Positions 40,640-48,752 of a DNA stretch of 64,000 nt are shown one piece after another. The stretch is from Clostridia bacterium. Its GTDB lineage: Bacteria > Bacillota_A > Clostridia > Oscillospirales > CAG-272. Positions within the stretch are counted from its first letter, which is position 1; each line of letters starts with the position of its first letter. The translations under genes were made by a program, and so were the position numbers. The notes under the pieces were generated by a model. The model saw only the letters and a program-made list of their open reading frames with translations, was not told the DNA's origin and did no database searches. Location: assembly GCA_017467205.1 (NCBI GenBank), contig JAFTSQ010000022.1:1-64000 (forward strand), written 5' to 3'.

Positions 40640-43600
40640 ATGGGAAAAAGCATATATACCCATTACAGAGAGCGCCTTATTGAAATAGGCGGCAACAACA
40701 AGTGCCTTTATCTCAAGGGCATCGTCAGAAAAAGCGCCTACGATATCGGTCGCATTTTCGAAGGTCGTGACGACAAGGTTACGGAGCTGATTGATTTCCT
40801 TTGGTCATCAAAGAAGTTCCCGCTTTCAATAATTGACACTTCGGAGCGTCAGGCTATACTCGAAAACCTTGACGTTGCCGCTAAGATAAATGCAAAGACG
40901 GTCAAAATCGCAGGACAAACCGAGGAAGAGGCGAAGAAAATCTCGCAGAAAAACGATAGAATTCGCCGCGAGGAATCGGCAAGAGCCATCGAGGGCGAGG
41001 TTAACAGGCTCAGGGAGCTCAAGCGCGAGATTGAGGAGATAGAAAAGGAAACGGGAAGATACGAGCTTTACCTCGGTTACCCCTTCGTTTTCGGTGCTGT
41101 ATCCCAAGGTGCGACGAAGACGCTCGTGAAAGCACCTCTTATGCTCTTCCCCGTCAAAATCGATATTTCGGACGATAACAACGTTCAGCTTTTATACAAC
41201 GAAGCCGAGAAGGTACACATCAATCACGCACTCGTCTACGCTTACGCGCAGTCGAAAAAGCTTAAGATCGATCAGCTCGACCTTGAGTTCGAGGACCTTT
41301 CGCAGTTCAAGAACGTAAAGGCTGTCGTGGATTATCTTGCCGCATCGCATGTCAAGATTTCCTGCACCGACGCAAAGAACATCTACAATTACGGAAAGTT
41401 CAAGGAGCCGGACGGAAAGCTCGAGCTCTCGGTTCGTCAGGCAGCCGTTCTCGGCCGCTTCCCTCTTGCCAATTCGATTTATTCCGACTACATTCTTCTC
41501 GAAAAGAAGAAGCTTACGAACGACGCTATTAACGAGCTTCTTCGAACCAAGCCCGAGAAGCCGAAGAAGGCTAAAAAGAAAAAGAAAGGGCAAAAGCCCG
41601 AGGGCAGCTACGCCGTTAAGATGCTCGACTACGCACAATCCGAGGTCGTCAGAAAGGCGGGCGAGCTCGGAAATATGGTTATCTACGGCCCTCCCGGCAC
41701 GGGTAAGTCGCAGACTATCGTAAATATCATAACCGATGCTATCTGCAAAAACAAGCGCGTGCTCGTTGTTTCGCAGAAGAAGGCAGCGCTCGACGTCGTT
41801 TACAACAGACTCGGCACTCTCAACGAAAAGGCGATGTATATCAGCGACGAAAGCAAGGAAAAGCAGGCGTTCTACGACCGTTGCCTTGCCGCGCACCAAA
41901 AGGATATGATTGAGAGCCTTGCCGACGTTGAGGCGCTTGAGCGGCAATTTAACGATATTCAGCTCAAAATAGACGCCGAGCAGGCGACGCTGGATATGAT
42001 TTACGATATGCTCAACAAAAAGCGCGACTTCGGTCTATCGCTCTCCGAAATGTATTCATCCTCGACGATGCTTTCAAAGTCGTCTGCCGATTACGCTATT
42101 TATCAGGCGCTTCTTGAAAATACGAGCCTTATGTCGCTCGACTACAAGCAGCTGAGCGATGCGCTTTTCGTTATCAAGAACCAGAGCCTTGAGAGCCTTT
42201 ACTACAACTTCCTTCAGGACAAGGAAAAGAACCCGATAATAGACCATCTCCGTCCGAACGTTGATATTCAGACGCTCAGCGACGTTAAGGGGGCGCTCGA
42301 CGAGATACAGAAGTCGAGAAAGGGGCTTTTCAACATTGCCAAGTATCCCTACTACCGTCAGGTTCTCGCTTACTACTACGAACTTGCCGACGAAAAAAAT
42401 CTTGACGAGGCGGTCAGAATGGCGGCAAGATTCTCTGCTCCGAAAAAGCTCTTCAGAGGAAAGCTTGAGGCAGAGATAAAGCAGCAGTTCACCGACACGG
42501 TCAACGCTATTTCCGACTTCACCTCGGAATATAACTGCCTGCACCTCGTCCTGACAGACGACGGATATCTTGCGGTCATCGACAACATTTTAAGAGGCAA
42601 CACCTCTTACATACGCTACGTTCACGAGGCTCTTGCCAACTATATTGAGAGGCGCGACGTCAACAAGCTCATTGAGAGCCTTGACAAGAATATGCTCGCT
42701 ATCCTCAATTTCGCATACAAGAGAAGCAAGAGCTACCAGAACTACGTTACCATAATAGAAAAGATACTCGAGCTTCGCATTTATCATGAGATTATCGGAT
42801 ACGAGTCGACCTGCAAGGACGACCTTTCGAAGATACTCGACTTCCCCAACATAACCGAGAGGATATCCAAGCTCCGCGAGGAGCAGCTTTCCGTGGCGAA
42901 CAAGCTTTGCGCCGGCAAGAACAGCCGCATCTACGACACCCTCTACGCAACGGCGAAGAACAACAAGGATTACCTCTATCAGATATCGAAGAAGCAGAAA
43001 TACTGGCCGATAAGAAAGACGATGGAGGTTTACAACAACTTCATCCTCGCCCTCTTCCCCTGCTGGCTTCTCTCGCCGGAGAACGTTTCCTGCCTTCTTC
43101 CGCTTGAGAAAAATCTCTTTGATATCGTAATATTCGACGAGGCGTCGCAGGTATTTATCGAGAACACCATTCCGACGATATACCGCGGAAAGAACATTGT
43201 CGTTGCGGGTGACTCAAAGCAGCTTCGCCCCTCGGCTACCTTTATGAAGCGCTACCTCGGCTCGTACTCCGAGGATGGCGACGATTACTCGCTTCAGGCG
43301 GCGCTTGAGGTCGAGAGCTTACTCGACCTTGCGGTCGCAAGGTACGACAGCGCAAATCTTACCTACCATTACAGAAGCCGTAATCAAGAACTCATTGATT
43401 TCTCGAACAGCGCGTTCTACGCCTCAAGCCTTCAGATAGCGCCCAATATTTCAAAGAATAAGAAGGCGCGCCCGATCGAGAGATATCTCGTCAAGGGCAA
43501 GTGGGTTGACAGAAAGAATACCGTAGAGGCTACGAAGGTAGTTGAGCTTCTCAAGGAGATACTCACCAAGAGAAAGAACAACGAGAGTGTCGGTATAATC

Positions 43601-44398
43601 ACCTTCAACAACGATCAGCAGTCCTGCATTGCCGATATGATAGACCGTGCGGCGACTAAAGACCCCGAGTTCAGATCGGCTATTACGAAGGAGCGACATA
43701 GGATAGACGGCGGCGAGGACACGAGCCTGTTTATCAAGAACCTTGAGAACGTGCAGGGTGACGAAAGAGATATCATTATATTCTCTATCGGCTACGCCGA
43801 GAATGAGGTTGGAAGGCTTTATACCAACTTCGGCTCGCTTTCCGCAGAGGGTGGCGAAAACCGCCTTAACGTTGCGATAACGAGAGCGAAGAGCAAGGTT
43901 ATAGTCGTTACGAGCATTGAGCCCGAAGCGCTTAAGGTCGAAACGGCAAAGCACCTCGGACCGAAGCTTCTCAAGAAATATCTCACCTACGTTCGCGCCG
44001 TATCAAACGGCGACACGACGGAGGTGCGCGCTATTCTCTCCGAGCTTGACCCAACCGAAGCAAAGGCGACTCCAATTACCAGCATGGAGGCTATTGAGGA
44101 GCAGATCAAGGAAAAGCTTGAAAAGCTCGGCTACAAGGTTGATACCCGTCTCGGAAACCGCAACAACCGCATATCTCTTGCCGTATACGACGAAAAGCGG
44201 GATAAATATCTCGTTGGAGTTGAGCTTGACAAGGATGCTTTTGCATCCTCCGAGCAGGCAATGGAGCGCGACGTTTGCAAGCCCAAGTTCCTTGAGGCAA
44301 GGGGCTGGACCATACTGCGAGTTTGGTGCCGCGATTGGTGGCTCTCTCCGCAGAAGGTTATTAAGGCTATTGACGCTGCGGCAAGAAAGAATATGTAA
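40640..44398 (+). CDS. DUF4011-type SF1 helicase with endonuclease-like C-terminus
   Basis: A 1252-residue protein with an excellent AAAGGAGG site. Residues 1-~310 fit DUF4011 (KCLYLKGIV; KAPLMLFPVKI; VHINHALVYAYAQ). A Lys-rich linker leads to the SF1 helicase core: Walker A GPPGTGKS (350-357), motif Ia VSQKKAALD, motif II FDEASQ (D833), motif III AGDSKQLRPS, motif IV YHYRSRN, and NVAITRAKSK (from ~1077). A helical insert separates motifs Ia and II. Residues ~1150-1250 resemble the Vsr/MTES_1575-type nuclease (YLVGVELDKD, FLEARGWTILRVWCRDWW), but the usual catalytic Asp in RIDL is Ser (S1179). DUF4011-helicase-Vsr proteins are reported phage-defence factors; here the gene is alone. Confidence 0.8.
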   Translation: MGKSIYTHYRERLIEIGGNNKCLYLKGIVRKSAYDIGRIFEGRDDKVTELIDFLWSSKKFPLSIIDTSERQAILENLDVAAKINAKTVKIAGQTEEEAKKISQKNDRIRREESARAIEGEVNRLRELKREIEEIEKETGRYELYLGYPFVFGAVSQGATKTLVKAPLMLFPVKIDISDDNNVQLLYNEAEKVHINHALVYAYAQSKKLKIDQLDLEFEDLSQFKNVKAVVDYLAASHVKISCTDAKNIYNYGKFKEPDGKLELSVRQAAVLGRFPLANSIYSDYILLEKKKLTNDAINELLRTKPEKPKKAKKKKKGQKPEGSYAVKMLDYAQSEVVRKAGELGNMVIYGPPGTGKSQTIVNIITDAICKNKRVLVVSQKKAALDVVYNRLGTLNEKAMYISDESKEKQAFYDRCLAAHQKDMIESLADVEALERQFNDIQLKIDAEQATLDMIYDMLNKKRDFGLSLSEMYSSSTMLSKSSADYAIYQALLENTSLMSLDYKQLSDALFVIKNQSLESLYYNFLQDKEKNPIIDHLRPNVDIQTLSDVKGALDEIQKSRKGLFNIAKYPYYRQVLAYYYELADEKNLDEAVRMAARFSAPKKLFRGKLEAEIKQQFTDTVNAISDFTSEYNCLHLVLTDDGYLAVIDNILRGNTSYIRYVHEALANYIERRDVNKLIESLDKNMLAILNFAYKRSKSYQNYVTIIEKILELRIYHEIIGYESTCKDDLSKILDFPNITERISKLREEQLSVANKLCAGKNSRIYDTLYATAKNNKDYLYQISKKQKYWPIRKTMEVYNNFILALFPCWLLSPENVSCLLPLEKNLFDIVIFDEASQVFIENTIPTIYRGKNIVVAGDSKQLRPSATFMKRYLGSYSEDGDDYSLQAALEVESLLDLAVARYDSANLTYHYRSRNQELIDFSNSAFYASSLQIAPNISKNKKARPIERYLVKGKWVDRKNTVEATKVVELLKEILTKRKNNESVGIITFNNDQQSCIADMIDRAATKDPEFRSAITKERHRIDGGEDTSLFIKNLENVQGDERDIIIFSIGYAENEVGRLYTNFGSLSAEGGENRLNVAITRAKSKVIVVTSIEPEALKVETAKHLGPKLLKKYLTYVRAVSNGDTTEVRAILSELDPTEAKATPITSMEAIEEQIKEKLEKLGYKVDTRLGNRNNRISLAVYDEKRDKYLVGVELDKDAFASSEQAMERDVCKPKFLEARGWTILRVWCRDWWLSPQKVIKAIDAAARKNM

Positions 44399-44402
44399 AA
44401 GC

Positions 44403-44476
44403 GAGGCTGTCACATTTAGACAGAAACGAAAACAAAATAGTGAGGCATGGATTTCCGTGCCTCGCTATTTTTTGTA
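44403..44476 (+). terminator. Helicase-gene terminator within dispersed repeat (copy C)
   Basis: AAATAGTGAGGCA (44435-44447) pairs with TGCCTCGCTATTT, then TTTT. The stem differs from copies A and B by compensating changes (for example AAGT/ACTT becomes AGGC/GCCT), and the 37 bases before it match copy A at about 31 positions. Compensatory change suggests the fold is under selection. Confidence 0.75.
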
Positions 44477-44536
44477 TTAGCTCGTTTTGCCGAATGAGAA
44501 CGGTTTGTAAACTTTCAAAATATTTTTCGGCGAGGC

Positions 44537-44565
44537 TTGCTTTTTGTTCCGTTTTGGTATATAAT
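44537..44565 (+). promoter_or_regulatory. Promoter of yajC
   Basis: TTGCTT (44537-44542), 17-nt spacer, TATAAT (44560-44565). Confidence 0.7.
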
Positions 44566-44618
44566 GTTATACGTTCGCAACAAAACAGGATTAAAAATAA
44601 ATGAAAGGTGATATATTA

Positions 44619-45026
44619 ATGTTGAACTTTGGCTTTATGCTTGAGGATGCCCCCACCAGCAACCCGATGGACATTTGGGGCACTGTTATTATGATAGGCG
44701 TGCTCTTCGTCTTCCTCTATTTCTTTATGATCCGTCCGCAGAAGAAGCAGGAAAAGCGCGATGCTGAAATGCGCGACGCCCTCTCGGTCGGCGATGAGGT
44801 TACCACCATCGGCGGTATTATCGGCAAGGTAGTTTCCATCAAGGGCGAAACCTTCGTGCTCGAAACCACCAAGGACAGAACCAAGATAAGATTCCTTAAG
44901 GCTGCAGTTCGCTCGGTTGACGTTAAGGCGGCTGATATCGCGGCTGCGGTTATGGAAAAGAAGCAGGCTGCGGAGAATACCGACGCTGACAACGCTTCTG
45001 CCGACGCTCCCGGCGAAAACAAATAA
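44619..45026 (+). CDS. yajC: Preprotein translocase subunit YajC
   Basis: A 135-residue protein; ATG 44619 follows AAAGGTGA at 44604-44611, better than the ATG at 44601. One membrane helix (TVIMIGVLFVFLYFFMIRPQ) is followed by the family signature FFMIRPQKKQEKRDAEMRDALSVGDEVTTIGG-type text and a small beta domain, then an Ala/Asp-rich tail. YajC joins SecDF in the Sec translocon; secDF are not in the window. The terminator that ends this gene contains the ribosome binding site of the next. Confidence 0.93.
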   Translation: MLNFGFMLEDAPTSNPMDIWGTVIMIGVLFVFLYFFMIRPQKKQEKRDAEMRDALSVGDEVTTIGGIIGKVVSIKGETFVLETTKDRTKIRFLKAAVRSVDVKAADIAAAVMEKKQAAENTDADNASADAPGENK

Positions 45027-45044
45027 GTGTCATAAAAAAGACGA

Positions 45045-45087
45045 CCTCCGAATAAGGTTACGTAAAGACCTATTCGGAGGCTTTTTT
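45045..45087 (+). terminator. Terminator containing next gene's ribosome binding site
   Basis: CCTCCGAATA pairs with TATTCGGAGG over a 16-nt loop, then CTTTTTT. The GGAGG in the 3' arm (45076-45080) lies nine bases from the ATG at 45090, so the hairpin both ends yajC transcription and hides the downstream Shine-Dalgarno sequence. Confidence 0.8.
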
Positions 45088-45089
45088 AT

Positions 45090-45506
45090 ATGAAATTCAA
45101 GAAAAAACGCTCTGTCAACAAAGGCGGCGGGCTTCCGCCGCTTTGCTTCGGCATTATGCTGAACGCGCTTCTCTTCCCGCTCTTTACGCTGCTTTTGAGC
45201 GCGTTTATTTATTCCCGTCCCGACCCCGCATCGCTGACTGCGATAGGCTCGCTTGCATCCTACCTTTTATGCGCGGCTGTTGCCGCATTCGTGATTTCCA
45301 AGAAATACGCACCGAAGGGAGCTATGGTAGCGCTCTGCTCGTCTGTAATATTCGTGCTTTCACTTCTTATCGTCGGGCTTATATTCACCGGCGGCAAGGT
45401 GGGAGTCGGCGTTTTCATCAACCACATCCTGTACGCTGTGACGGCGGCGCTTTTCGGCTTTATCGGCTCGAAGGGACGCGAGCGCGTCCGCAGCAGGAGA
45501 AGATAA
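45090..45506 (+). CDS. TIGR04086 family membrane protein
   Basis: A 138-residue protein with a basic N-terminus and four hydrophobic helices (MLNALLFPLFTLLLSAF; LASYLLCAAVAAFVI; ALCSSVIFVLSLLIVG; ILYAVTAALFGFIG) ending in Arg-rich KGRERVRSRRR. It matches the TIGR04086 type, which commonly follows yajC in Clostridia; function unknown. Its ribosome binding site is inside the yajC terminator stem, so translation is expected only when transcription has read through and the hairpin is open. It converges on the pyridoxal kinase gene with a 3-bp gap. Confidence 0.8.
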   Translation: MKFKKKRSVNKGGGLPPLCFGIMLNALLFPLFTLLLSAFIYSRPDPASLTAIGSLASYLLCAAVAAFVISKKYAPKGAMVALCSSVIFVLSLLIVGLIFTGGKVGVGVFINHILYAVTAALFGFIGSKGRERVRSRRR

Positions 45507-45509
45507 ATA

Positions 45510-46349
45510 TCAGAGCGCTCTCGGAATTCTCGAGATATACATAGGCAACGCTTCCTCGAAGTTAACGCCGTAGAAGCGGCGATCCTCGTCGGCAAGGGTG
45601 AGCGCTATGCACTCCTTGGTGTAATCAACCGCGAGAGCGAGAGCGTCGTTTACCGACATTCCGCGCATCATTGCGCCGACGGTGGATGAAGCGAAGATAT
45701 CGCCCGTTCCGTGATAGACGGCGGGGAGCTTTTCGGTATCGTAGAAGAAATACTCGCCGCTGTCCTTATCGTAGGAATACACGCCTATTCTGCCCTCGCG
45801 AAGCTCAACACCGCTTATCGCGGCGCGGCGACAGCCGAGCTCGCAGAGCGAACGAAGAACGCACTTTATGTATTCCTCGTCGTACTTTTCCCTGTAAGGA
45901 ATCTTCAGCATAAACGACGCCTCGGTGAGATTGGGGATAATGAGGTCTGCCTTCGAGCAAAGCTTTGCCATTTCCTCGGCGAATTCAAGAGAAAATCCGG
46001 GATAAAGCTTACCGTGGTCTGCCATAACGGGATCTATTACTATCTCGGTATGCTCACCGCGGAATTTGTCAAAGAATTCGCTGACGAGCCCTACCTGACG
46101 AAAAGAGCCGAGATAACCGGTGTATATCGCGTCGAAGCCGATATTCTGCTCGGATAGCGCGTTTGCTATCGGCTCTATCTCGTCGGTCAGGTCACAGAAG
46201 GTGAACTTCGGGAACATCGTGTGCGTTGAGAGGACTGCCGTAGGCAGCACCGCCGCCTCAACACCTGCCGCACTGATTATCGGAAGAGCCACCGTGAGTG
46301 AGCACTTGCCTACACAGGAGAGATCCTGTATCGTGATTATTCTTTTCAT
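45510..46349 (-). CDS. pdxY: Pyridoxal/pyridoxamine kinase
   Basis: A 279-residue ribokinase-fold kinase that phosphorylates B6 vitamers in the salvage route to pyridoxal 5'-phosphate. Family features: ITIQDLSCVGKCSLTVALPI near the start, VLPTAVLSTHTMFP, VIDPVMADHGKLY, and the catalytic YHGTGDIFAS with the Asp base. Between PdxK and PdxY the latter fits the general pattern, but the symbol is by similarity. It starts 14 bases after murA and is the last gene of a five-gene minus-strand set. Confidence 0.9.
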   Translation of the reverse strand: MKRIITIQDLSCVGKCSLTVALPIISAAGVEAAVLPTAVLSTHTMFPKFTFCDLTDEIEPIANALSEQNIGFDAIYTGYLGSFRQVGLVSEFFDKFRGEHTEIVIDPVMADHGKLYPGFSLEFAEEMAKLCSKADLIIPNLTEASFMLKIPYREKYDEEYIKCVLRSLCELGCRRAAISGVELREGRIGVYSYDKDSGEYFFYDTEKLPAVYHGTGDIFASSTVGAMMRGMSVNDALALAVDYTKECIALTLADEDRRFYGVNFEEALPMYISRIPRAL

Positions 46350-46363
46350 TTTTAGTCATCCTT

Positions 46364-47584
46364 TCACTTATATTCTATCTGCGCTCCGAGTGAGCGCAGT
46401 TTTTTTGTCAAATCGGAATAGCCACGCCGTATACACGAGGCGTTTTCTATAACGCTCTCCCCCTCTGCCGCGAGGGCAAGTATGACCTCTGCCGCGCCTG
46501 TGCGGAGGTCGGGGGCGGTGACCTTGGCACTGTGAAGAGTTGAAGGGTAGATAATCGCGCCGCCGTCGAGGGTATCGTAGCGCACGCCGAGCTTTGCAAG
46601 CTCGGAGAGGTAGCCGAAGCGATTATGCCAAACGCCCTCGGTTATACTGCCGCCCGAAAACGCCGCCATCAATGCCGCAGTCTGCGGCTGAAGGTCGGTT
46701 GGAAAATGGGGATATGGCGCGGTTACTACCTTCATTGGAGCAAGCCTGTCGGCACTCGCTAAAATCTCATTGTCACTTACGCTGACCGATGCTCCCGCCG
46801 AGGAAATGAGCTCAAGGAACGCGCCGAGATGCTCGGGCACGACTCCGCGAACGGTTACCTCACCGCCGCTTGCAAGTCCGCATATGAGGTAAGTTCCCGC
46901 CTCTATCATATCAGGGATAACTCGCGCTCTTGCACCAGCGAGCGTGCGCCCAACGACTCTTATTCTTCCCTCGAGTATCTCAACATCAGCGCCTGCGGAG
47001 TTGAGAAAGTCCGCGAGCGCGCTTATGTGAGGCTCGGTGGCGGGGTTATATATATTGGTTTCACCCTTTGCCACGGCGGCAAGGAGCATAGCGTTGACGG
47101 TTGCGCCGACGGATATCTTCGGGAAAACGATATCCTGACCGATAAGTCGCGGAGCGGTGATAATCTTACCGTTCACTCTGCCGCCGAGCGCGCATATCGC
47201 GCCGAGGTGCATATCTATCGGTCGGTTGTCGAAATTACATCCGCCGAAATTCTGGATACGGGTCTTGCCAAAGGCGGCAAGCGCCGCTCCCAACAGGTAG
47301 GACGAGGCGCGAAGAGAGCTGACGAGAGTGTCGCTCGGAACGGAATAGCTTATCCCGTCGGTGTTAACCGTTACTCCTTCCGCATCGCGAGTTACCTCTG
47401 CGCCAAAGCCGCGAAGGATATCGAGGGTGGTATTTACGTCCTTTATATCGGGCAGATTGTCTATTCTCGACACACCGCCGACTATCAGGGTTGCGTATAG
47501 TATCGGCAAAGCCGCGTTCTTCGAGCCGCCGATATCAACCGCGCCGCGAAGAGCTGCTCCGCCTTTTATATAAATGCTTTCCAT
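46364..47584 (-). CDS. murA: UDP-N-acetylglucosamine 1-carboxyvinyltransferase
   Basis: A 406-residue enzyme for the first committed step of peptidoglycan synthesis, transferring enolpyruvate to UDP-GlcNAc. K22 and N23 (GGSKNAALP) are in their usual positions, with SSLRASSYLL for phosphate binding. The catalytic Cys is present (C116) in FGGCNFDNRPIDMH; the loop is not the common GGCAIGARP form. Fosfomycin sensitivity is expected from the Cys but not proven. A hairpin leader (47623-47587) precedes it, and DUF3810 lies 61 bases upstream on the same strand. Some Clostridia carry two murA copies; only this one is visible. Confidence 0.93.
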   Translation of the reverse strand: MESIYIKGGAALRGAVDIGGSKNAALPILYATLIVGGVSRIDNLPDIKDVNTTLDILRGFGAEVTRDAEGVTVNTDGISYSVPSDTLVSSLRASSYLLGAALAAFGKTRIQNFGGCNFDNRPIDMHLGAICALGGRVNGKIITAPRLIGQDIVFPKISVGATVNAMLLAAVAKGETNIYNPATEPHISALADFLNSAGADVEILEGRIRVVGRTLAGARARVIPDMIEAGTYLICGLASGGEVTVRGVVPEHLGAFLELISSAGASVSVSDNEILASADRLAPMKVVTAPYPHFPTDLQPQTAALMAAFSGGSITEGVWHNRFGYLSELAKLGVRYDTLDGGAIIYPSTLHSAKVTAPDLRTGAAEVILALAAEGESVIENASCIRRGYSDLTKKLRSLGAQIEYK

Positions 47585-47586
47585 AA

Positions 47587-47623
47587 AATATGATGCTCCG
47601 TATAGGATATACTACATCATATT
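47587..47623 (-). promoter_or_regulatory. Hairpin around murA ribosome binding site
   Basis: On the reverse strand AATATGATG pairs with CATCATATT, with an inner GTATA/TATAC; the GGAG ribosome binding site sits in the loop next to the 3' arm and the ATG follows. It may tune murA translation. No sensor is evident. Confidence 0.45.
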
Positions 47624-47645
47624 CCGTGAAAAGTGGGACTGTTAC

Positions 47646-48710
47646 CTAACTTGAGGATAGATAGCCGCAGTAGGACACTATCAGCTCGAGTGCAAGATTG
47701 TAGCTCACCGCGCCCGCTGTGCCGCTTGCTTTCAAGTGAGCGTCGTTTGCCGTGCCCACAGCATCCGCAAAAGAATTATTTGAAAGAGAGAGAAAATCCG
47801 ACGAGGAACGAAGGTCAAAAATCGCGCGCTCAGGCAAGGATTTCAGAATAGAAAAGTAGGCATCGGCGTCACACCTGTAAAGCGCGCTCGCAACTATCTC
47901 AAAAGCAGAAAGATATCCGCTGTAACGGACAAACGGGTCGGACGAGGTCGAGCATATGACGAAGGCGAGGAAATTCGCCTCGTCCTCCTTCGCAATCCCC
48001 TTTGCGTGCGCCAGCTCGTGCGCTATCGAAAAGGATATCATATAGGACGGCTGACGAGTGTTGATATTGACCTCTGCTGTGTACGGAAAATAAAGGCCGA
48101 GCACGCCGAGGCGCGAGGGTAGTTCGGAGAATAAAAGCCGCTTTGGCGGTGGTGTATACGAGTCAATTATCGGATATTCTTCATAAAAATCCAAGTAGGA
48201 ATCCATTATCGCCGAGGTGGCATTTTGGTAGTCAAAATCGCCCACCTCTTCCGCCTCTCTACCGACTCTTTTTGCAAGAACCGAGAGCGCCGCTTCAAGC
48301 TCGCTCTGCGAATGTCCGTCAGAGAGCGTAAGGCTCATTTTTTCGGCTATCGGCGAGGCTCTGTATGAAAACCCGAGGGTTAGCGCATAGGCAGAAAAGA
48401 AAAGCGAGAGGATTGCCGCAGCGGATACGGCAAAGCGAATGCGCGAGGTGCGGCTCGCTGTGCTGCGAAGCGCCAAGCGGAAGACCAACACCAAAATTAT
48501 CGGTGACAGGATTAGCAGAAGCTCGGTCAAGGAAAACGGAAGGAGCGCGCTGATGCGCGAAATCGCACCTCGAAAAAGCCTACATACGCTTGAATTGACG
48601 GCATCTGCAAAGCCGGCAAAATTTGCCGAAAGAATAAGCGAGATACCTACGAAAAGCGATATCAAAAGCGCAAAAATCGCAGATTTGGGTAAATATTTAT
48701 TTACATTCAT
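47646..48710 (-). CDS. DUF3810 membrane metalloprotease-like protein
   Basis: A 354-residue protein with an N-terminal membrane helix, a second and third helix by ~110, then a soluble domain. Around residue 230 it carries HELAHAKGI followed by EDEANFLAF, a gluzincin-type zinc site (HExxH plus a downstream Glu). Length and layout match DUF3810, a conserved family of membrane-bound proteins in Bacillota. Protease activity is predicted from the motif, not established. It lies between an ABC permease and murA on one strand. CGGAGC precedes ATG 48710. Confidence 0.88.
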   Translation of the reverse strand: MNVNKYLPKSAIFALLISLFVGISLILSANFAGFADAVNSSVCRLFRGAISRISALLPFSLTELLLILSPIILVLVFRLALRSTASRTSRIRFAVSAAAILSLFFSAYALTLGFSYRASPIAEKMSLTLSDGHSQSELEAALSVLAKRVGREAEEVGDFDYQNATSAIMDSYLDFYEEYPIIDSYTPPPKRLLFSELPSRLGVLGLYFPYTAEVNINTRQPSYMISFSIAHELAHAKGIAKEDEANFLAFVICSTSSDPFVRYSGYLSAFEIVASALYRCDADAYFSILKSLPERAIFDLRSSSDFLSLSNNSFADAVGTANDAHLKASGTAGAVSYNLALELIVSYCGYLSSS

Positions 48711-48752
48711 TTATTGCTCCGTGAGCGTTATTTTGCTACACGGGGTCGTCCG

